From positions 186,001-250,000 of the forward strand of contig JAGPCY010000002.1 in NCBI GenBank assembly GCA_018057825.1: a stretch of 64,000 nt of DNA, written 5' to 3'. Shown piece by piece: positions 54,889-63,499 of the stretch. The notes under the pieces were generated by a model. That model was not told the origin of the DNA. It ran no database searches and saw only the letters and a list, made by a program, of their open reading frames with translations. This DNA is from Kofleriaceae bacterium. GTDB taxonomy: Bacteria > Myxococcota_A > Polyangia > Haliangiales > Haliangiaceae. A program made the translations under genes and the position numbers. The number at the start of each line of letters is the position of its first letter. The first letter of the stretch is position 1.

Positions 54889-57126
54889 ATGCGTCGTCGG
54901 CTCCTCGCGAGCCTCGCCGCGGTCTCCCTCGGGGCCTGTGGGGAGGCCGACGAGTCGTGCGATCGCGCGGTCCGCGCGTCGGCCTGGGCCGAGGTGGCCG
55001 CGCGCTGTCCGGCCGGCAGCCCCGAGGCCGAGCTCGGGCTGGCCTGGCAGGCCTTCGCGGCGCGCGACGTCGACGGGGTCCTGCGCCGGATCGAGGCGCT
55101 GCGCGGCACCGCGGTCGACGCCGACGCCAACTTCCTCGGCGGGTACGTGCTCGGCGCGGTGCTCGAGGATCGGCGTCGGGCCCGCGGCTATCTCGAACGC
55201 GCGGTCGACGGCTTCCGCGCCGCCGGTCGTCACGGCGACGCCGCGCGGGCCGCGGTCGCGCTGTCGCGCGCCCCGGGCCTCGAGCACCCGTGGGACGACG
55301 CGCTGGCCGCCGCGCGCCTGGCGGTCGACGAAGCCGAACGCGCCGGCGGAGCGCTGGTCCTGGGCAAGGCCTATCAAGCCCTGGGCGAGGTCTACGACGA
55401 CCTCGGTCTGATCGGAGATGCGCGCAAGGCCTTCGTCGCGGCGGTGCGCCATCAGGCCGGGCTGCCGCGCGAGCTCGCGTTCACGTATCTGAAGCACGCG
55501 CAGCTCCTGCTCTCGGACCAGCGGCCCGGCGCGCTGCGCACCTCGCTGTCGTACTTCGACGCGGCGCGGGAGACGATCGAAGGCGCGACCGAGGTCACCG
55601 ATCCGGTGCGGGTCGAGCTGGTCGAGGCGACCGAGACCAATCGGGTCGCGGCGCTGGTCGATCTCGGCGAGCTCGACGCCGCCCGCCGCGCGATCGAGCA
55701 GCTCGCCACCGGCGCGTCCTGGACGCACCTCGTGCGCGTGTACCTCGAGGCCCGCGCTGGTGACCTGGTCGCGGCCGAGCGCGCCTTCGCCGCGGCCGGC
55801 TTCGCGCTCGACGGAGATCTCAGCGAGCTGGACGTGGCCGAGCGGCAGTACTGGTTCTACGCGACCCATGCCTTGGCGCAGGCGTATCGGGGCGCCGGGC
55901 AGCGCGCGAGCGCCGAGCGCTACCTGCGCGCGGCCGTGGCCGCCATCGAGCACCAGCGCGCCGGCGCCGCCGCACCCGAGCTGCGCGCGAGCGTGCTGGC
56001 TCGCAGCGCGGCTGCGTATCACGACCTGATCGCCGTCCTCGCCGAGGCCGGGCGCGCTCGCGACGCGCTGGTGATCGCCGAGTCGCTCCACGCGCGCACC
56101 TGGCTCGACGTCGCCGTCGGGCCCGCGCCGACCGATCGCCCTGCGCTCGACGCCACCCTGGCGCGCGGTCGGCTGTGGAGCCTCCAGCCCCCGCGGGCAC
56201 CGCTCGACGCCGCGGCGGTCGAGGCGCGCCTGGCCGGCCGCGAGGTCCTCGCCTTCGTCGCCACGCCCGATCGCGTGTGGCGGTTCCACGCCGTCGACGG
56301 CCAGGTCGCGGTGGTCGCGCTCGACGCCCAGGCGTGGTCGGCGATCGAGGCCTTCACCGGCGCGCCCGAGGCGCCGGATCGCGCCGCGGCGGCGGCCACC
56401 GCGCTCCTGCCTCCCGGCGTGTTCAGCCGGACCGCGCCGCTGTACCTCATCCCCGGCAGCCGCCTGGCCGCGGTGCCGTTCGCGGCCTTGCTGGTCGACG
56501 GTGCGCCGCTGATCGAGCGCCGCCCAATCGCGTACCTCCCGGGCCTCGCCGCCCTCGGCTGCGCGCCCGGGCCATGGACCGAGCAGCGGGTCCACCTCGG
56601 CGACGCCGCGGGCGATCTGCCCCACGCCCGCCGCGAGGTCGAGTCGATCGCCGGCGCGTCGGCGCGGGTCGGACGGTCGGCGGATCGCGCGGCGCTGGTC
56701 GCGGCGCGCCGCGCCCGCCTGCTCCACGTCGCGGTCCACGGTCGCCGCAGCGCCGGTGGCTACGCCCTCGGTCTCGCCGATGGCCCGTTCTCGGTGTCCG
56801 ACGCGCTCGTCGAACGCCTGGCGCCCCAGACCGCGTTTTTGACCGGCTGCGGTACCGCGACCGCCGATGACCCCGAGGGCTGGGCCGGGTTTCCCTCGGT
56901 GCTCCTCGCCAACGGCGCGCGCCACGTCATCGCGACCTCGCGTTCGGTCGACGACGCGGCGGCCGCCGCCTTGATGCGCGCGTACTTCGCCACGCCGGAT
57001 GGGCTCGCGCCGGCCGAGCGGCTGCAGCAGGTCCAGCGCGAGAGCCGGGATCACCTCCCGGTGTCGACCTGGGCGGCGTTCACCGCCTGGGGCGACGCGG
57101 CCTGTCCGGCGGATCTCGATCGCTGA
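54889..57126 (+). CDS. TPR-CHAT protease with lipoprotein signal
   Basis: The 745-residue protein begins with RRRLLASLAAVSLGAC, a lipoprotein-type signal, which is unusual for a CHAT protein. Residues about 40-390 are TPR-like helical repeats. The C-terminal CHAT domain (about 430-740) has LYLIPGSRLAAVPFAALLVDG, then His617 in HVAVHG and Cys654 in FLTGCGTA, a complete caspase-type dyad. CHAT domains are cysteine peptidases used in conflict and death systems, often activated through their TPR partner region. It is the first gene of a three-gene plus-strand set and is divergent from the ECF sigma pair. Confidence 0.9.
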   Translation: MRRRLLASLAAVSLGACGEADESCDRAVRASAWAEVAARCPAGSPEAELGLAWQAFAARDVDGVLRRIEALRGTAVDADANFLGGYVLGAVLEDRRRARGYLERAVDGFRAAGRHGDAARAAVALSRAPGLEHPWDDALAAARLAVDEAERAGGALVLGKAYQALGEVYDDLGLIGDARKAFVAAVRHQAGLPRELAFTYLKHAQLLLSDQRPGALRTSLSYFDAARETIEGATEVTDPVRVELVEATETNRVAALVDLGELDAARRAIEQLATGASWTHLVRVYLEARAGDLVAAERAFAAAGFALDGDLSELDVAERQYWFYATHALAQAYRGAGQRASAERYLRAAVAAIEHQRAGAAAPELRASVLARSAAAYHDLIAVLAEAGRARDALVIAESLHARTWLDVAVGPAPTDRPALDATLARGRLWSLQPPRAPLDAAAVEARLAGREVLAFVATPDRVWRFHAVDGQVAVVALDAQAWSAIEAFTGAPEAPDRAAAAATALLPPGVFSRTAPLYLIPGSRLAAVPFAALLVDGAPLIERRPIAYLPGLAALGCAPGPWTEQRVHLGDAAGDLPHARREVESIAGASARVGRSADRAALVAARRARLLHVAVHGRRSAGGYALGLADGPFSVSDALVERLAPQTAFLTGCGTATADDPEGWAGFPSVLLANGARHVIATSRSVDDAAAAALMRAYFATPDGLAPAERLQQVQRESRDHLPVSTWAAFTAWGDAACPADLDR

Positions 57127-57218
57127 CCGCGGCGGGGTGTTCGATCGATCCTGGTCGCGTCGTCGATCCCGGTGATGCGAGGCCCCGAGGCTTCGCGCGA
57201 TCACCCAAGGAGCGCGAC

Positions 57219-57656
57219 GTGACCACTGTGACGTACTTCATCACCGGGCTGCGCGTGACCGATCCGGTCACCTTCACCCTCACCTCCGCGACCCCGCCGC
57301 CCAACCCGATGCCCGACCTCAAGGTGCGGAGCAAGGTCGGCGGCGACTCCTCGGTCGCCGCGGTCGAGAAGACCTGGACGGTCTCGCTCGGCGCCGGCGA
57401 TCACATCCTGTGGATCGAGGGCCCCGACGACGATCAGTGGTTGGGCGCGGCCCTCGCGCTGACCTCGCTCAGCGAGCTGGTGGTCCACGACGCCGCGGCC
57501 TCGCCGCCGGTGCTCCTGGGCTGGGGCACGTCGGCCGTGGTCATCGCGGCCAAGGATCCGTGGCCGCCGCCGAGCGGGCCCAAGTCGGTCGGGGATAGCG
57601 CGTGGTTTCTGGCCCAGTTCGCGTCGATCTCCGTGATCGCGCCCAAGGGCCTATGA
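57219..57656 (+). CDS. Small unknown beta-rich protein in the CHAT/caspase set
   Basis: The 145-residue protein has no signal peptide. Its pattern is of short strands (VTYFITGLRVTDPVTFTL, KTWTVSLGAGDHILWIEG, LGWGTSAVVIAAKDPW) with Pro-rich loops, suggesting a beta-sandwich. No family is recognised. Start GTG 57219 has AAGGAG (57207-57212) upstream, so it is a Shine-Dalgarno gene. Its stop overlaps the caspase start (ATGA), so it is translationally coupled to the protease and could be its substrate, inhibitor or effector. Confidence 0.75.
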   Translation: MTTVTYFITGLRVTDPVTFTLTSATPPPNPMPDLKVRSKVGGDSSVAAVEKTWTVSLGAGDHILWIEGPDDDQWLGAALALTSLSELVVHDAAASPPVLLGWGTSAVVIAAKDPWPPPSGPKSVGDSAWFLAQFASISVIAPKGL

Positions 57657-58399
57657 CCCGCGGTCGCGCGCTCCATATCGGCGTCCGGAGCTACGACGCG
57701 ACCGTCTACCGTCGCGAGGTCCCGCGGGTCATCTCCGCCGAGGCCGACGCCGCCGCGCTCGCGGACCTGACCTTCCGCGAGGGCTTCATCGCCGCGCCCC
57801 CGCTCCTGTCGGCGGCGGCGACCCTGGCCGCCGTCGAGGACGCGTTCGGTCAGGCCCAGCGCGACCTCGCGGCCGGCGAGCTGTTCGTGGTGTCGTTCTC
57901 GGGCCACGGCGGCCGCTACGCCGACGTGTTCGACGACCTCACCGCGCGGCCGCCCGGGGGGCACAACCGCTGGCGCGACGAAGACGGCGACGGCATGGAC
58001 GAGGCCTGGTGCCTGTTCGACGGCGTCCTCCTCGACGATCGCCTCGGCGAGCTGCTCGCCGGCTTCGCGGCTGGCGTCGAGATCCTGGTGGTGTCCGATA
58101 GCTGCTACGCCGGGACCATGCTGCGCGCCGCGCCGACCGCGGCCAGCGCGCCGCCCGAGATCAGCGCCAGCGTCCTGCTCCTGGCCGCGTGTGGCGAAGC
58201 GCAGCGGACCTACGCGCGCGCCGATCGCGGGCTGTTCACCGACGCGCTCTTGGCGGCCTGGCACGGCGGTCGCTTCGCCGGCTCGCATCACGAGCTGCTC
58301 GACGCGATCCGGGTCGCGTGGCCCCACGCCCAGCTCGTCTCGCGCGGGCCGGACGCCGCGGCCTTCGCGGCCCGCCGCCCGTTCACGATCCTGCCGTGA
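57653..58399 (+). CDS. Caspase-like (peptidase C14) protease
   Basis: The 248-residue protein is a stand-alone caspase-fold domain: ALHIGVRSYD at the start, catalytic His85 in VVSFSGHGGRY and Cys151 in VVSDSCYAGT. The region between has DEDGDGMDEAWCLFDG, resembling the calcium-binding acidic loop of metacaspases/orthocaspases. No death-fold or other adaptor is attached. It is coupled to the small protein upstream and its stop is 17 bases from the end of the convergent TIR-CHAT gene. Confidence 0.92.
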   Translation: MTRGRALHIGVRSYDATVYRREVPRVISAEADAAALADLTFREGFIAAPPLLSAAATLAAVEDAFGQAQRDLAAGELFVVSFSGHGGRYADVFDDLTARPPGGHNRWRDEDGDGMDEAWCLFDGVLLDDRLGELLAGFAAGVEILVVSDSCYAGTMLRAAPTAASAPPEISASVLLLAACGEAQRTYARADRGLFTDALLAAWHGGRFAGSHHELLDAIRVAWPHAQLVSRGPDAAAFAARRPFTILP

Positions 58400-58416
58400 G
58401 CTGATCGACGTCTTCG

Positions 58417-61400
58417 CTAGAACCGCAGCGCGCTGTCGCCGTAGAGCGTGTAGGCGCCCCAGTCGCTGGTCGACTGCAGGCTGAGCCGGGCGGCGAGGAG
58501 CGCGTCGTCCAGGCGGGCCCCGCCGACGAGCTGATCGTAGAGGGTGGTGCTGAACCGCTCGGCCGCGTCGTCGGCCACCGGCCAAGACGTGCCGACGAAG
58601 GCCTGGACGCCGGCGGTCAGCACGAAGGACGCGAGGCTGGGCCCAGCGACCGCGGGGTCGATCGGGGACGTCGCCGCCGCCGGCGCCGGCGTGAACCGGC
58701 TGGTCGAGCAGGCGTTGAACACCACCAGCGGCGGCATCGGTAGGTCCGCGAGGTCAGCGGCCGTGAACAGGCGATCGGCCAGCAGCAGACCGGAGCCGGT
58801 CGCGCGATCGGCGGCCCAGCCGCCGTGGCCGGCGTAGTGCAGCACGTCCCAGCGACGAGCTGCGAGCCGTTTCTTGACCGCATCGGCGGTCGCGTCCTCG
58901 CCGGTCAGGTCCTCGACCTCGACCACCGGCAGGTGACGGAGGGCGTCGCGCAGGATCGCGGCCTCAGTCGCCGCCGCCGCTAGATCGCGGCGCGGGTCGC
59001 TGATCAACAGGACCGCCAGGCGATCGCCGGCGACGATCCGGCGGATGCGGCTCGACGCGGTCGCGGTGACGATCAGGCACCGGCGAAGGCCACCCTCGAG
59101 GGCCGGGCGCCAGGGCTGCTGGTTCGGCCCGACGGTGAGCAGCTCCCAGGGCAGGTCCGCGCTGTGCGCGTCGACGAGCAGGTCGATCGGGCGGTCGCGG
59201 TGCGCGTCGAGCACCGCCCGCGCGCGATCGCCCAGGAGGTCGGCGAGGATCCGACCGCGGCCATCGGTGGGGGCGGCCAGTCGGTCGCTCAGGTCGTCCG
59301 GAAGCCGGACGGTCTGCGATGTGAAGGTCGTCGTCGCGTGATCGGCGGGGGCGACAGCGGTGACCGTCAGCTCGGCGCCGTCGCGGCGCAGCGCCAGCAG
59401 CACCGGCGCCGGCGTGACGTCGGCCTCGGTCGCGGCGGCCACCGGGGACGCCAGGATCACCGGGTGCTCATGTCGGGCCGCGCTCCGCAGGTCCGGGTAC
59501 CGATCTGTGTTGGCCTCGCACAAGGTCACGCTGGCGAGCTGCGGAGCGTGCTCGCGCACGGCTCCTAGTAACCGATCGAGGGAGTGCACGACCGATAGGC
59601 CGAGGCTCGCGCCCAGCGGCACCGTCGCCAGGTGGCGAATCCCGAGCCGCGCGACCTCGCGCGCGAGGGCCTCGCACGCCGCTGTCAGGGCGTCCAGGCC
59701 GCCGCTCAGCTCGAGCCGAACCAAGAGCGTGGTGCGACCCGCCAGGTTGGCGCCGCCGTTGGCGAGGGCGGTGATCGGCGCTAGCCCACCGCGGCGCAGT
59801 CGCTCGCCGATGCGTCCACCCAGCCGGCGATCGAGGGTCGCGGCCGCGCCCGACGGCGGCACGCCGACGATCACCGGCACCGCGTAGGCCTCGGTGGTGT
59901 CGAGGTCCGCCAGGTTGCCGTGGCACAGCCGCACCGCCGGGGCCGGTCGCTCGGCGCGGCCCGGGGCCGGAGCCGCGGCTGCGATCGCGGTCAAGCCCTT
60001 CATGATCAGATGGCAGGCCAGATCGAGATCGCGCGTGCTGAAGAGATCATGGTTCTCGCCGACCGTCAGCCCGTTGCTCCAGAGCGCGTGCTCGTCGCCG
60101 TCACGGAGCGGTGCTCCATGGTCCGCGATCGCGGCGATCAGCGCGGCCAGGGAGGGCGGCGCCGCGGGCGACCGCCGCGGGTCGGCGTCGTAGCCCGACC
60201 GCAGCGCGGCCCAGGCCGGATCGCGGGCGCTGCGGACGTCCTCGTCGGGCCAGCCGCCCGCTGGCGTCTGGCCGAGCAGGGCGTCGACCACCAGGTCGGC
60301 GCCGCCGCCGTAGCCGCCCAGCACGTAGATCGCCTTGCCCGCCGCCAGCATCGTCGCGCACTCCTCGAGGAGGCCGGGGAACCGACCCTGGTAGTCGCCG
60401 ACCCGCCCGCCGAGCGCGATCCGCGCCAGGCACTGGTGGGCCATGGTCTCGCGCATCGCGGTGAGCTGGAGCGCTTGTACGCCCGCGGTGTCGGCGCCCT
60501 CGCGCAGCGCCTCGCCGCACCGCCACTTCTCGATCGGCAGGGAGTGTGGCTGAGCGAAGCGATGATCCGGTACGTACAACCGCGGCAGCTCGGCGTGCTC
60601 GATGCCGAGGCGATTGTGGGCGGCGATCGTCGCGGCGAGAAACGGCGTGAAGCCCTCAGGACCGAGGTGGCCGCCGTAGCCGACCTGGGCGCCGGCGCGG
60701 ATCACCGCCAGCGTGAGGCGCGCCACCGCGTCGGTCAGGTGCAGCGCGGAGTAGCCGCGCCGGTTGGCGCCCGACTCCGGCGGTGGGGCGTCAGGGCTGT
60801 CGGACATCGACATCGCCACCAGGTGACCGGCCAGCGGCGGCGCGGGGTCATCGCGCAGGATCGTGCCGGCGACGAGCGTGCTCGGCGTGGTCAGGCGCAG
60901 GCGCGGCTGCGCGCGGCGGAGGACCTGGGCCTCGACGGTGGCGATCGGCGGGTCGGGGTAGAACACGACGCAGTCGCCCTCGAGCGGGAGCGCGCCCTGG
61001 GCCAGATCGCTCACCTCGGGGGCACGGCTCAGGACCACGCGGGTGCGAGCGACGTCGGCCAGGTCGAGGACCCGCTTGGCCCGCCGGCGGAAGTACAGGT
61101 GGTGGAGCCAGGCGTGGACGCACGCCGCCAGGACCTCGGCCTCTCCGTCGGGGCGCCACACCAGGACCGGTCCATTGCCTGCGTACGGGTTGGCGCGGCG
61201 CTCGCCGTCGGCCACTGCCCACACCGTCACGCACGGCACGCCGAAGCGTTTGGCCGTCAGGATCTCTTCGGTACACCAGGCGCTCTCGCCGTAGCGATCG
61301 GTCCGCACGGACAGCAGCACCGCGTCGCGCTGGCCGTCCTCGAGCGCGCGGACGATGTCGCTGCCGCGGGCGAGGTCGTGAGCGTCGAAGAAGGTCGCGA

Positions 61401-62091
61401 GCTGGTGGGACGTCAGGTACTCGTTGAGTCGGCTGGCAAGGCCGTCCGTCCGCGCGAGGTCGCCCTTGGCGTGGCTGATGAACACCCGGAGGTGGGGCGC
61501 GGTCCCGTGCTCGGGCGAGTGCATGAGCCAGCGCGCCAGGTGGATCGCGACCGAGATCCGCGTGTGGCTCAACTGCTCGGCCGGTGGCAGGTGCGCCAGC
61601 CGGATGGGCGCCGTCGCCGTGAACTCCGATTCCCATCGCGGATCGAGGACCACCGGCAGAAGCAGCAGCCGGTCGCGCTGGTCGCTGGCCAGGGCGATCA
61701 GCTGGCGCACCGGCGCGCGCAACGTCGCGATCTCGTCGAAGGCGCCGCCATCGAGCAGCATCACCACCACCCGTTGCACCGCATCGACCTCTGGTGCCTC
61801 CGCGAGCTCGGCCACGCCCTCGACCATCGGCGCGCCCGCGAGTTCGGCCACGACCTCGACCAGCGGTCGACCGAGGTGCACCGGGATCCCGATCCCGGGC
61901 TGGCGGACCGCGTCGTAGTCGCTGTGGGCCGGCCGCGCGAGATCGACGTGGCGCGCCAGATCGCTGTACAGCCCGAGGACGTAGGGCCGTAGCCCGTCGG
62001 GCAGCGCCGATATCGTCGCCGGCTCCGCGGGCGCGGGCGGCGCATGCCAGGTCAGATCGATCGCGAGCGGTGGTGGCGGGGCGTCGGCCAT
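58417..62091 (-). CDS. Multidomain TIR / SLOG-like / macro-like / CHAT protein
   Basis: This 1224-residue protein has no signal peptide. The first 200 residues form a Rossmann-like domain (VVVMLLDGGAF, RDRLLLLPVVLDPRW), perhaps a degenerate TIR. Residues about 200-325 are a TIR domain: VFISHAKGD (204-207 = FISH) and the putative catalytic Glu275/276 in SAWCTEEI. Residues about 420-610 are SLOG-like (LVAMSMSDSP, VGYGGHLGPEGFTPFLAA, YVLGGYGGGADLVVDAL). Residues about 720-880 resemble the macro-like N domain of M17 aminopeptidases (HGNLADLDTTEAYAVPVI, then PLGASLGLS). The CHAT domain ends the chain with His1089 in HYAGHGG and Cys1128 in FNACST. Enzyme, nucleotide sensor and protease are thus in one polypeptide. 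Confidence 0.9.
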   Translation of the reverse strand: MADAPPPPLAIDLTWHAPPAPAEPATISALPDGLRPYVLGLYSDLARHVDLARPAHSDYDAVRQPGIGIPVHLGRPLVEVVAELAGAPMVEGVAELAEAPEVDAVQRVVVMLLDGGAFDEIATLRAPVRQLIALASDQRDRLLLLPVVLDPRWESEFTATAPIRLAHLPPAEQLSHTRISVAIHLARWLMHSPEHGTAPHLRVFISHAKGDLARTDGLASRLNEYLTSHQLATFFDAHDLARGSDIVRALEDGQRDAVLLSVRTDRYGESAWCTEEILTAKRFGVPCVTVWAVADGERRANPYAGNGPVLVWRPDGEAEVLAACVHAWLHHLYFRRRAKRVLDLADVARTRVVLSRAPEVSDLAQGALPLEGDCVVFYPDPPIATVEAQVLRRAQPRLRLTTPSTLVAGTILRDDPAPPLAGHLVAMSMSDSPDAPPPESGANRRGYSALHLTDAVARLTLAVIRAGAQVGYGGHLGPEGFTPFLAATIAAHNRLGIEHAELPRLYVPDHRFAQPHSLPIEKWRCGEALREGADTAGVQALQLTAMRETMAHQCLARIALGGRVGDYQGRFPGLLEECATMLAAGKAIYVLGGYGGGADLVVDALLGQTPAGGWPDEDVRSARDPAWAALRSGYDADPRRSPAAPPSLAALIAAIADHGAPLRDGDEHALWSNGLTVGENHDLFSTRDLDLACHLIMKGLTAIAAAAPAPGRAERPAPAVRLCHGNLADLDTTEAYAVPVIVGVPPSGAAATLDRRLGGRIGERLRRGGLAPITALANGGANLAGRTTLLVRLELSGGLDALTAACEALAREVARLGIRHLATVPLGASLGLSVVHSLDRLLGAVREHAPQLASVTLCEANTDRYPDLRSAARHEHPVILASPVAAATEADVTPAPVLLALRRDGAELTVTAVAPADHATTTFTSQTVRLPDDLSDRLAAPTDGRGRILADLLGDRARAVLDAHRDRPIDLLVDAHSADLPWELLTVGPNQQPWRPALEGGLRRCLIVTATASSRIRRIVAGDRLAVLLISDPRRDLAAAATEAAILRDALRHLPVVEVEDLTGEDATADAVKKRLAARRWDVLHYAGHGGWAADRATGSGLLLADRLFTAADLADLPMPPLVVFNACSTSRFTPAPAAATSPIDPAVAGPSLASFVLTAGVQAFVGTSWPVADDAAERFSTTLYDQLVGGARLDDALLAARLSLQSTSDWGAYTLYGDSALRF

Positions 62092-62179
62092 GTCGGCACA
62101 GACGACGCCACGGGCCGCGACCGAACATCGCGGGCGAACGGCACCCTGCGCGCTCCGGCCGGCCGGCGCGAGGCTCAGC

Positions 62180-62545
62180 TCACGGGTTCGTCGGGGCCGC
62201 GGGCGGGGCGGCCGGCGGCTCGGCCGGCGGAGTGGGCGGCGCCGCGTCCTTGGCCTTGGCCTCGGCGGCGTCGCGGAGCTTGTCCATGCAGGCGTCGGCC
62301 TCGTCCTCGACGGCCTTGTAGCTCTTCTTGAACGACTCCGACGGCTTCGAGTCCTTGAGCTTGTCGCGGTTGGCCTTGACCCACTCGCGGAACTCGTCCT
62401 TGGCCTTCTTGGCGCACTCGACGTCGGCGCACTTGCAGATCTTGTCGCGCGCGGTCTTCATCTTCGACATCGCCTCCTCGGCGCCGCCGCCGCCGCAACC
62501 GAGGGTGAACGCGCTGAGGGACAGGAAGAGAGCGAGTTTCTTCAT
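62180..62545 (-). CDS. Small lipoprotein with Cys-Lys-rich helical body
   Basis: The 121-residue protein has a clear lipoprotein signal (KLALFLSLSAFTLGCGGGG). The mature part is highly charged and helical with three cysteines (KICKCADVECAKKAKDEF and a later DACMDKL), ending in a Pro/Ala-rich tail. No family is recognised. Start ATG 62545 is supported by TAGCAT 7 nt upstream. It lies 88 bases downstream of the TIR-CHAT start on the same strand and might be independent of it. Confidence 0.8.
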   Translation of the reverse strand: MKKLALFLSLSAFTLGCGGGGAEEAMSKMKTARDKICKCADVECAKKAKDEFREWVKANRDKLKDSKPSESFKKSYKAVEDEADACMDKLRDAAEAKAKDAAPPTPPAEPPAAPPAAPTNP

Positions 62546-62552
62546 CGCCGCG

Positions 62553-62558
62553 ATGCTA
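62553..62558 (-). promoter_or_regulatory. -10 element TAGCAT, 7 nt before start
   Basis: TAGCAT on the minus strand ends 7 nt before ATG 62545. Confidence 0.5.
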
Positions 62559-62729
62559 TCAGCGACCACCGGTCGGGCGGCGCCCTGTGAGGGTTCTGTG
62601 GGGCGCCGCCGGGCTCCCGCAACGTCGGCACCCTGCCTGCTTGACCGCCGTCGGGAGACGGTCTAGGCGCAATGCTGGGTACCTAACGCCCGCAGCCTCG
62701 GCCGGCCCCTCAGCCCCGCGAGCCGCACT

Positions 62730-62790
62730 CGGCCTCCGCCTCGGTCTCGGACTCGGCCTCGGCCTCGGCCTCGGTCTCGGTCTCGGCCTC
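62730..62790. repeat. Hexanucleotide array 5 (CTCGGT/CTCGGC)
   Basis: A short array of about ten hexamers; the minus strand reads GAGACC/GAGGCC. It lies immediately 3' of a minus-strand gene fragment, so the purine strand again is the sense strand of the preceding coding sequence. Confidence 0.9.
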
Positions 62791-62972
62791 GTGACGCCGG
62801 GCTCGGCCAGCCGCAGGAGGAACGACGCCCACGATCGGTCGAGGCCGATCGCGGTGCGCGCCGCTTCGATCGCCGCGTCTTTGTGCGCGGTGGCCGCCGC
62901 GGTGCCACGAGTCTCGGCGTAGGCCTGACCGTGAGCGCACGCCAGGTAGGCGAACAGGTTGGCGTCGCAACC
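62791..62972 (-). pseudogene. Start-less coding remnant joined to hexamer array
   Basis: On the minus strand about 60 codons have strong protein character (NLFAYLACAHGQAYAETRG and then AIGLDRSWASFLLRLAEPGV), helical and TPR-like. No start codon is present: a TGA stop lies directly upstream, shared with the region of the DUF4279 stop. The frame runs without a stop straight into the hexamer array. It looks like the remnant of a larger gene whose C terminus was replaced by, or whose 3' end was invaded by, the repeat. Confidence 0.5.
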
Positions 62973-63434
62973 TCAGGGGTCCTCTGAGACGACGACGCTC
63001 AGCCCCACATCGAGTTCGAGGGCCGTGAACATCTCCAGCGACTGATGCGGAATCGTGACGCCTGCGTGATCGATGTTGCTCGAGTAGCCGAGGCACACGT
63101 CCACCGTCGCGCGCGACTTCAGGCTCCGCAGGTACTGAGCGTGGGGCTTCAGGGCCCTCCACAGCGCGTCGATGTGCTCGCGGAGCTCTTGCTCTGCGTC
63201 GACCGGGGCTCGGAACATCCAGAGGTCTTGCCGTGAGGGCGGGCTCCGTGGGTTAGCCTTCGCTCCACGGCGTCGAGACGCCGTGGGCTGCACACCTAGG
63301 CTTGTCTCGATCTCTTCGAAGTCGAGACCGCCGTCACTCATGATACGCAGGATCGCCTGATATCGAAACGACGGCTCCATCTCTTCTGGCTCGTCTCCAG
63401 CGAGAAGACCCCGCAGGGTTCGAAACGTCTTCAT
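62973..63434 (-). CDS. DUF4279-family protein
   Basis: The 153-residue protein fits the DUF4279 pattern. After a short charged N terminus come FRYQAILRIMSDGGLDFEEIE and LGVQPTASRRRGAK; then QDLWMFRAP, ELREHIDALWRALKPH and the closing strands SLEMFTALELDVGLSVVV. Function is unknown. ATG 63434 has GAGGAG six bases upstream. Base composition is visibly less GC-rich than in the rest of the window, which suggests recent transfer together with the following small gene. Confidence 0.8.
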   Translation of the reverse strand: MKTFRTLRGLLAGDEPEEMEPSFRYQAILRIMSDGGLDFEEIETSLGVQPTASRRRGAKANPRSPPSRQDLWMFRAPVDAEQELREHIDALWRALKPHAQYLRSLKSRATVDVCLGYSSNIDHAGVTIPHQSLEMFTALELDVGLSVVVSEDP

Positions 63435-63499
63435 TCGGATCTCCTCAGGCGTGACTCGGCGTGGCGACGCTGCCCTGCGCCGGTGGTGCCTCGCGAGCG

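Noticed and set aside
58417..62091. STAND NTPase in the TIR-CHAT protein
   Set aside because: No Walker A (GxxxxGK[ST]) or STAND motif is seen. The GGYGGG segment fits a SLOG-like nucleotide loop better.
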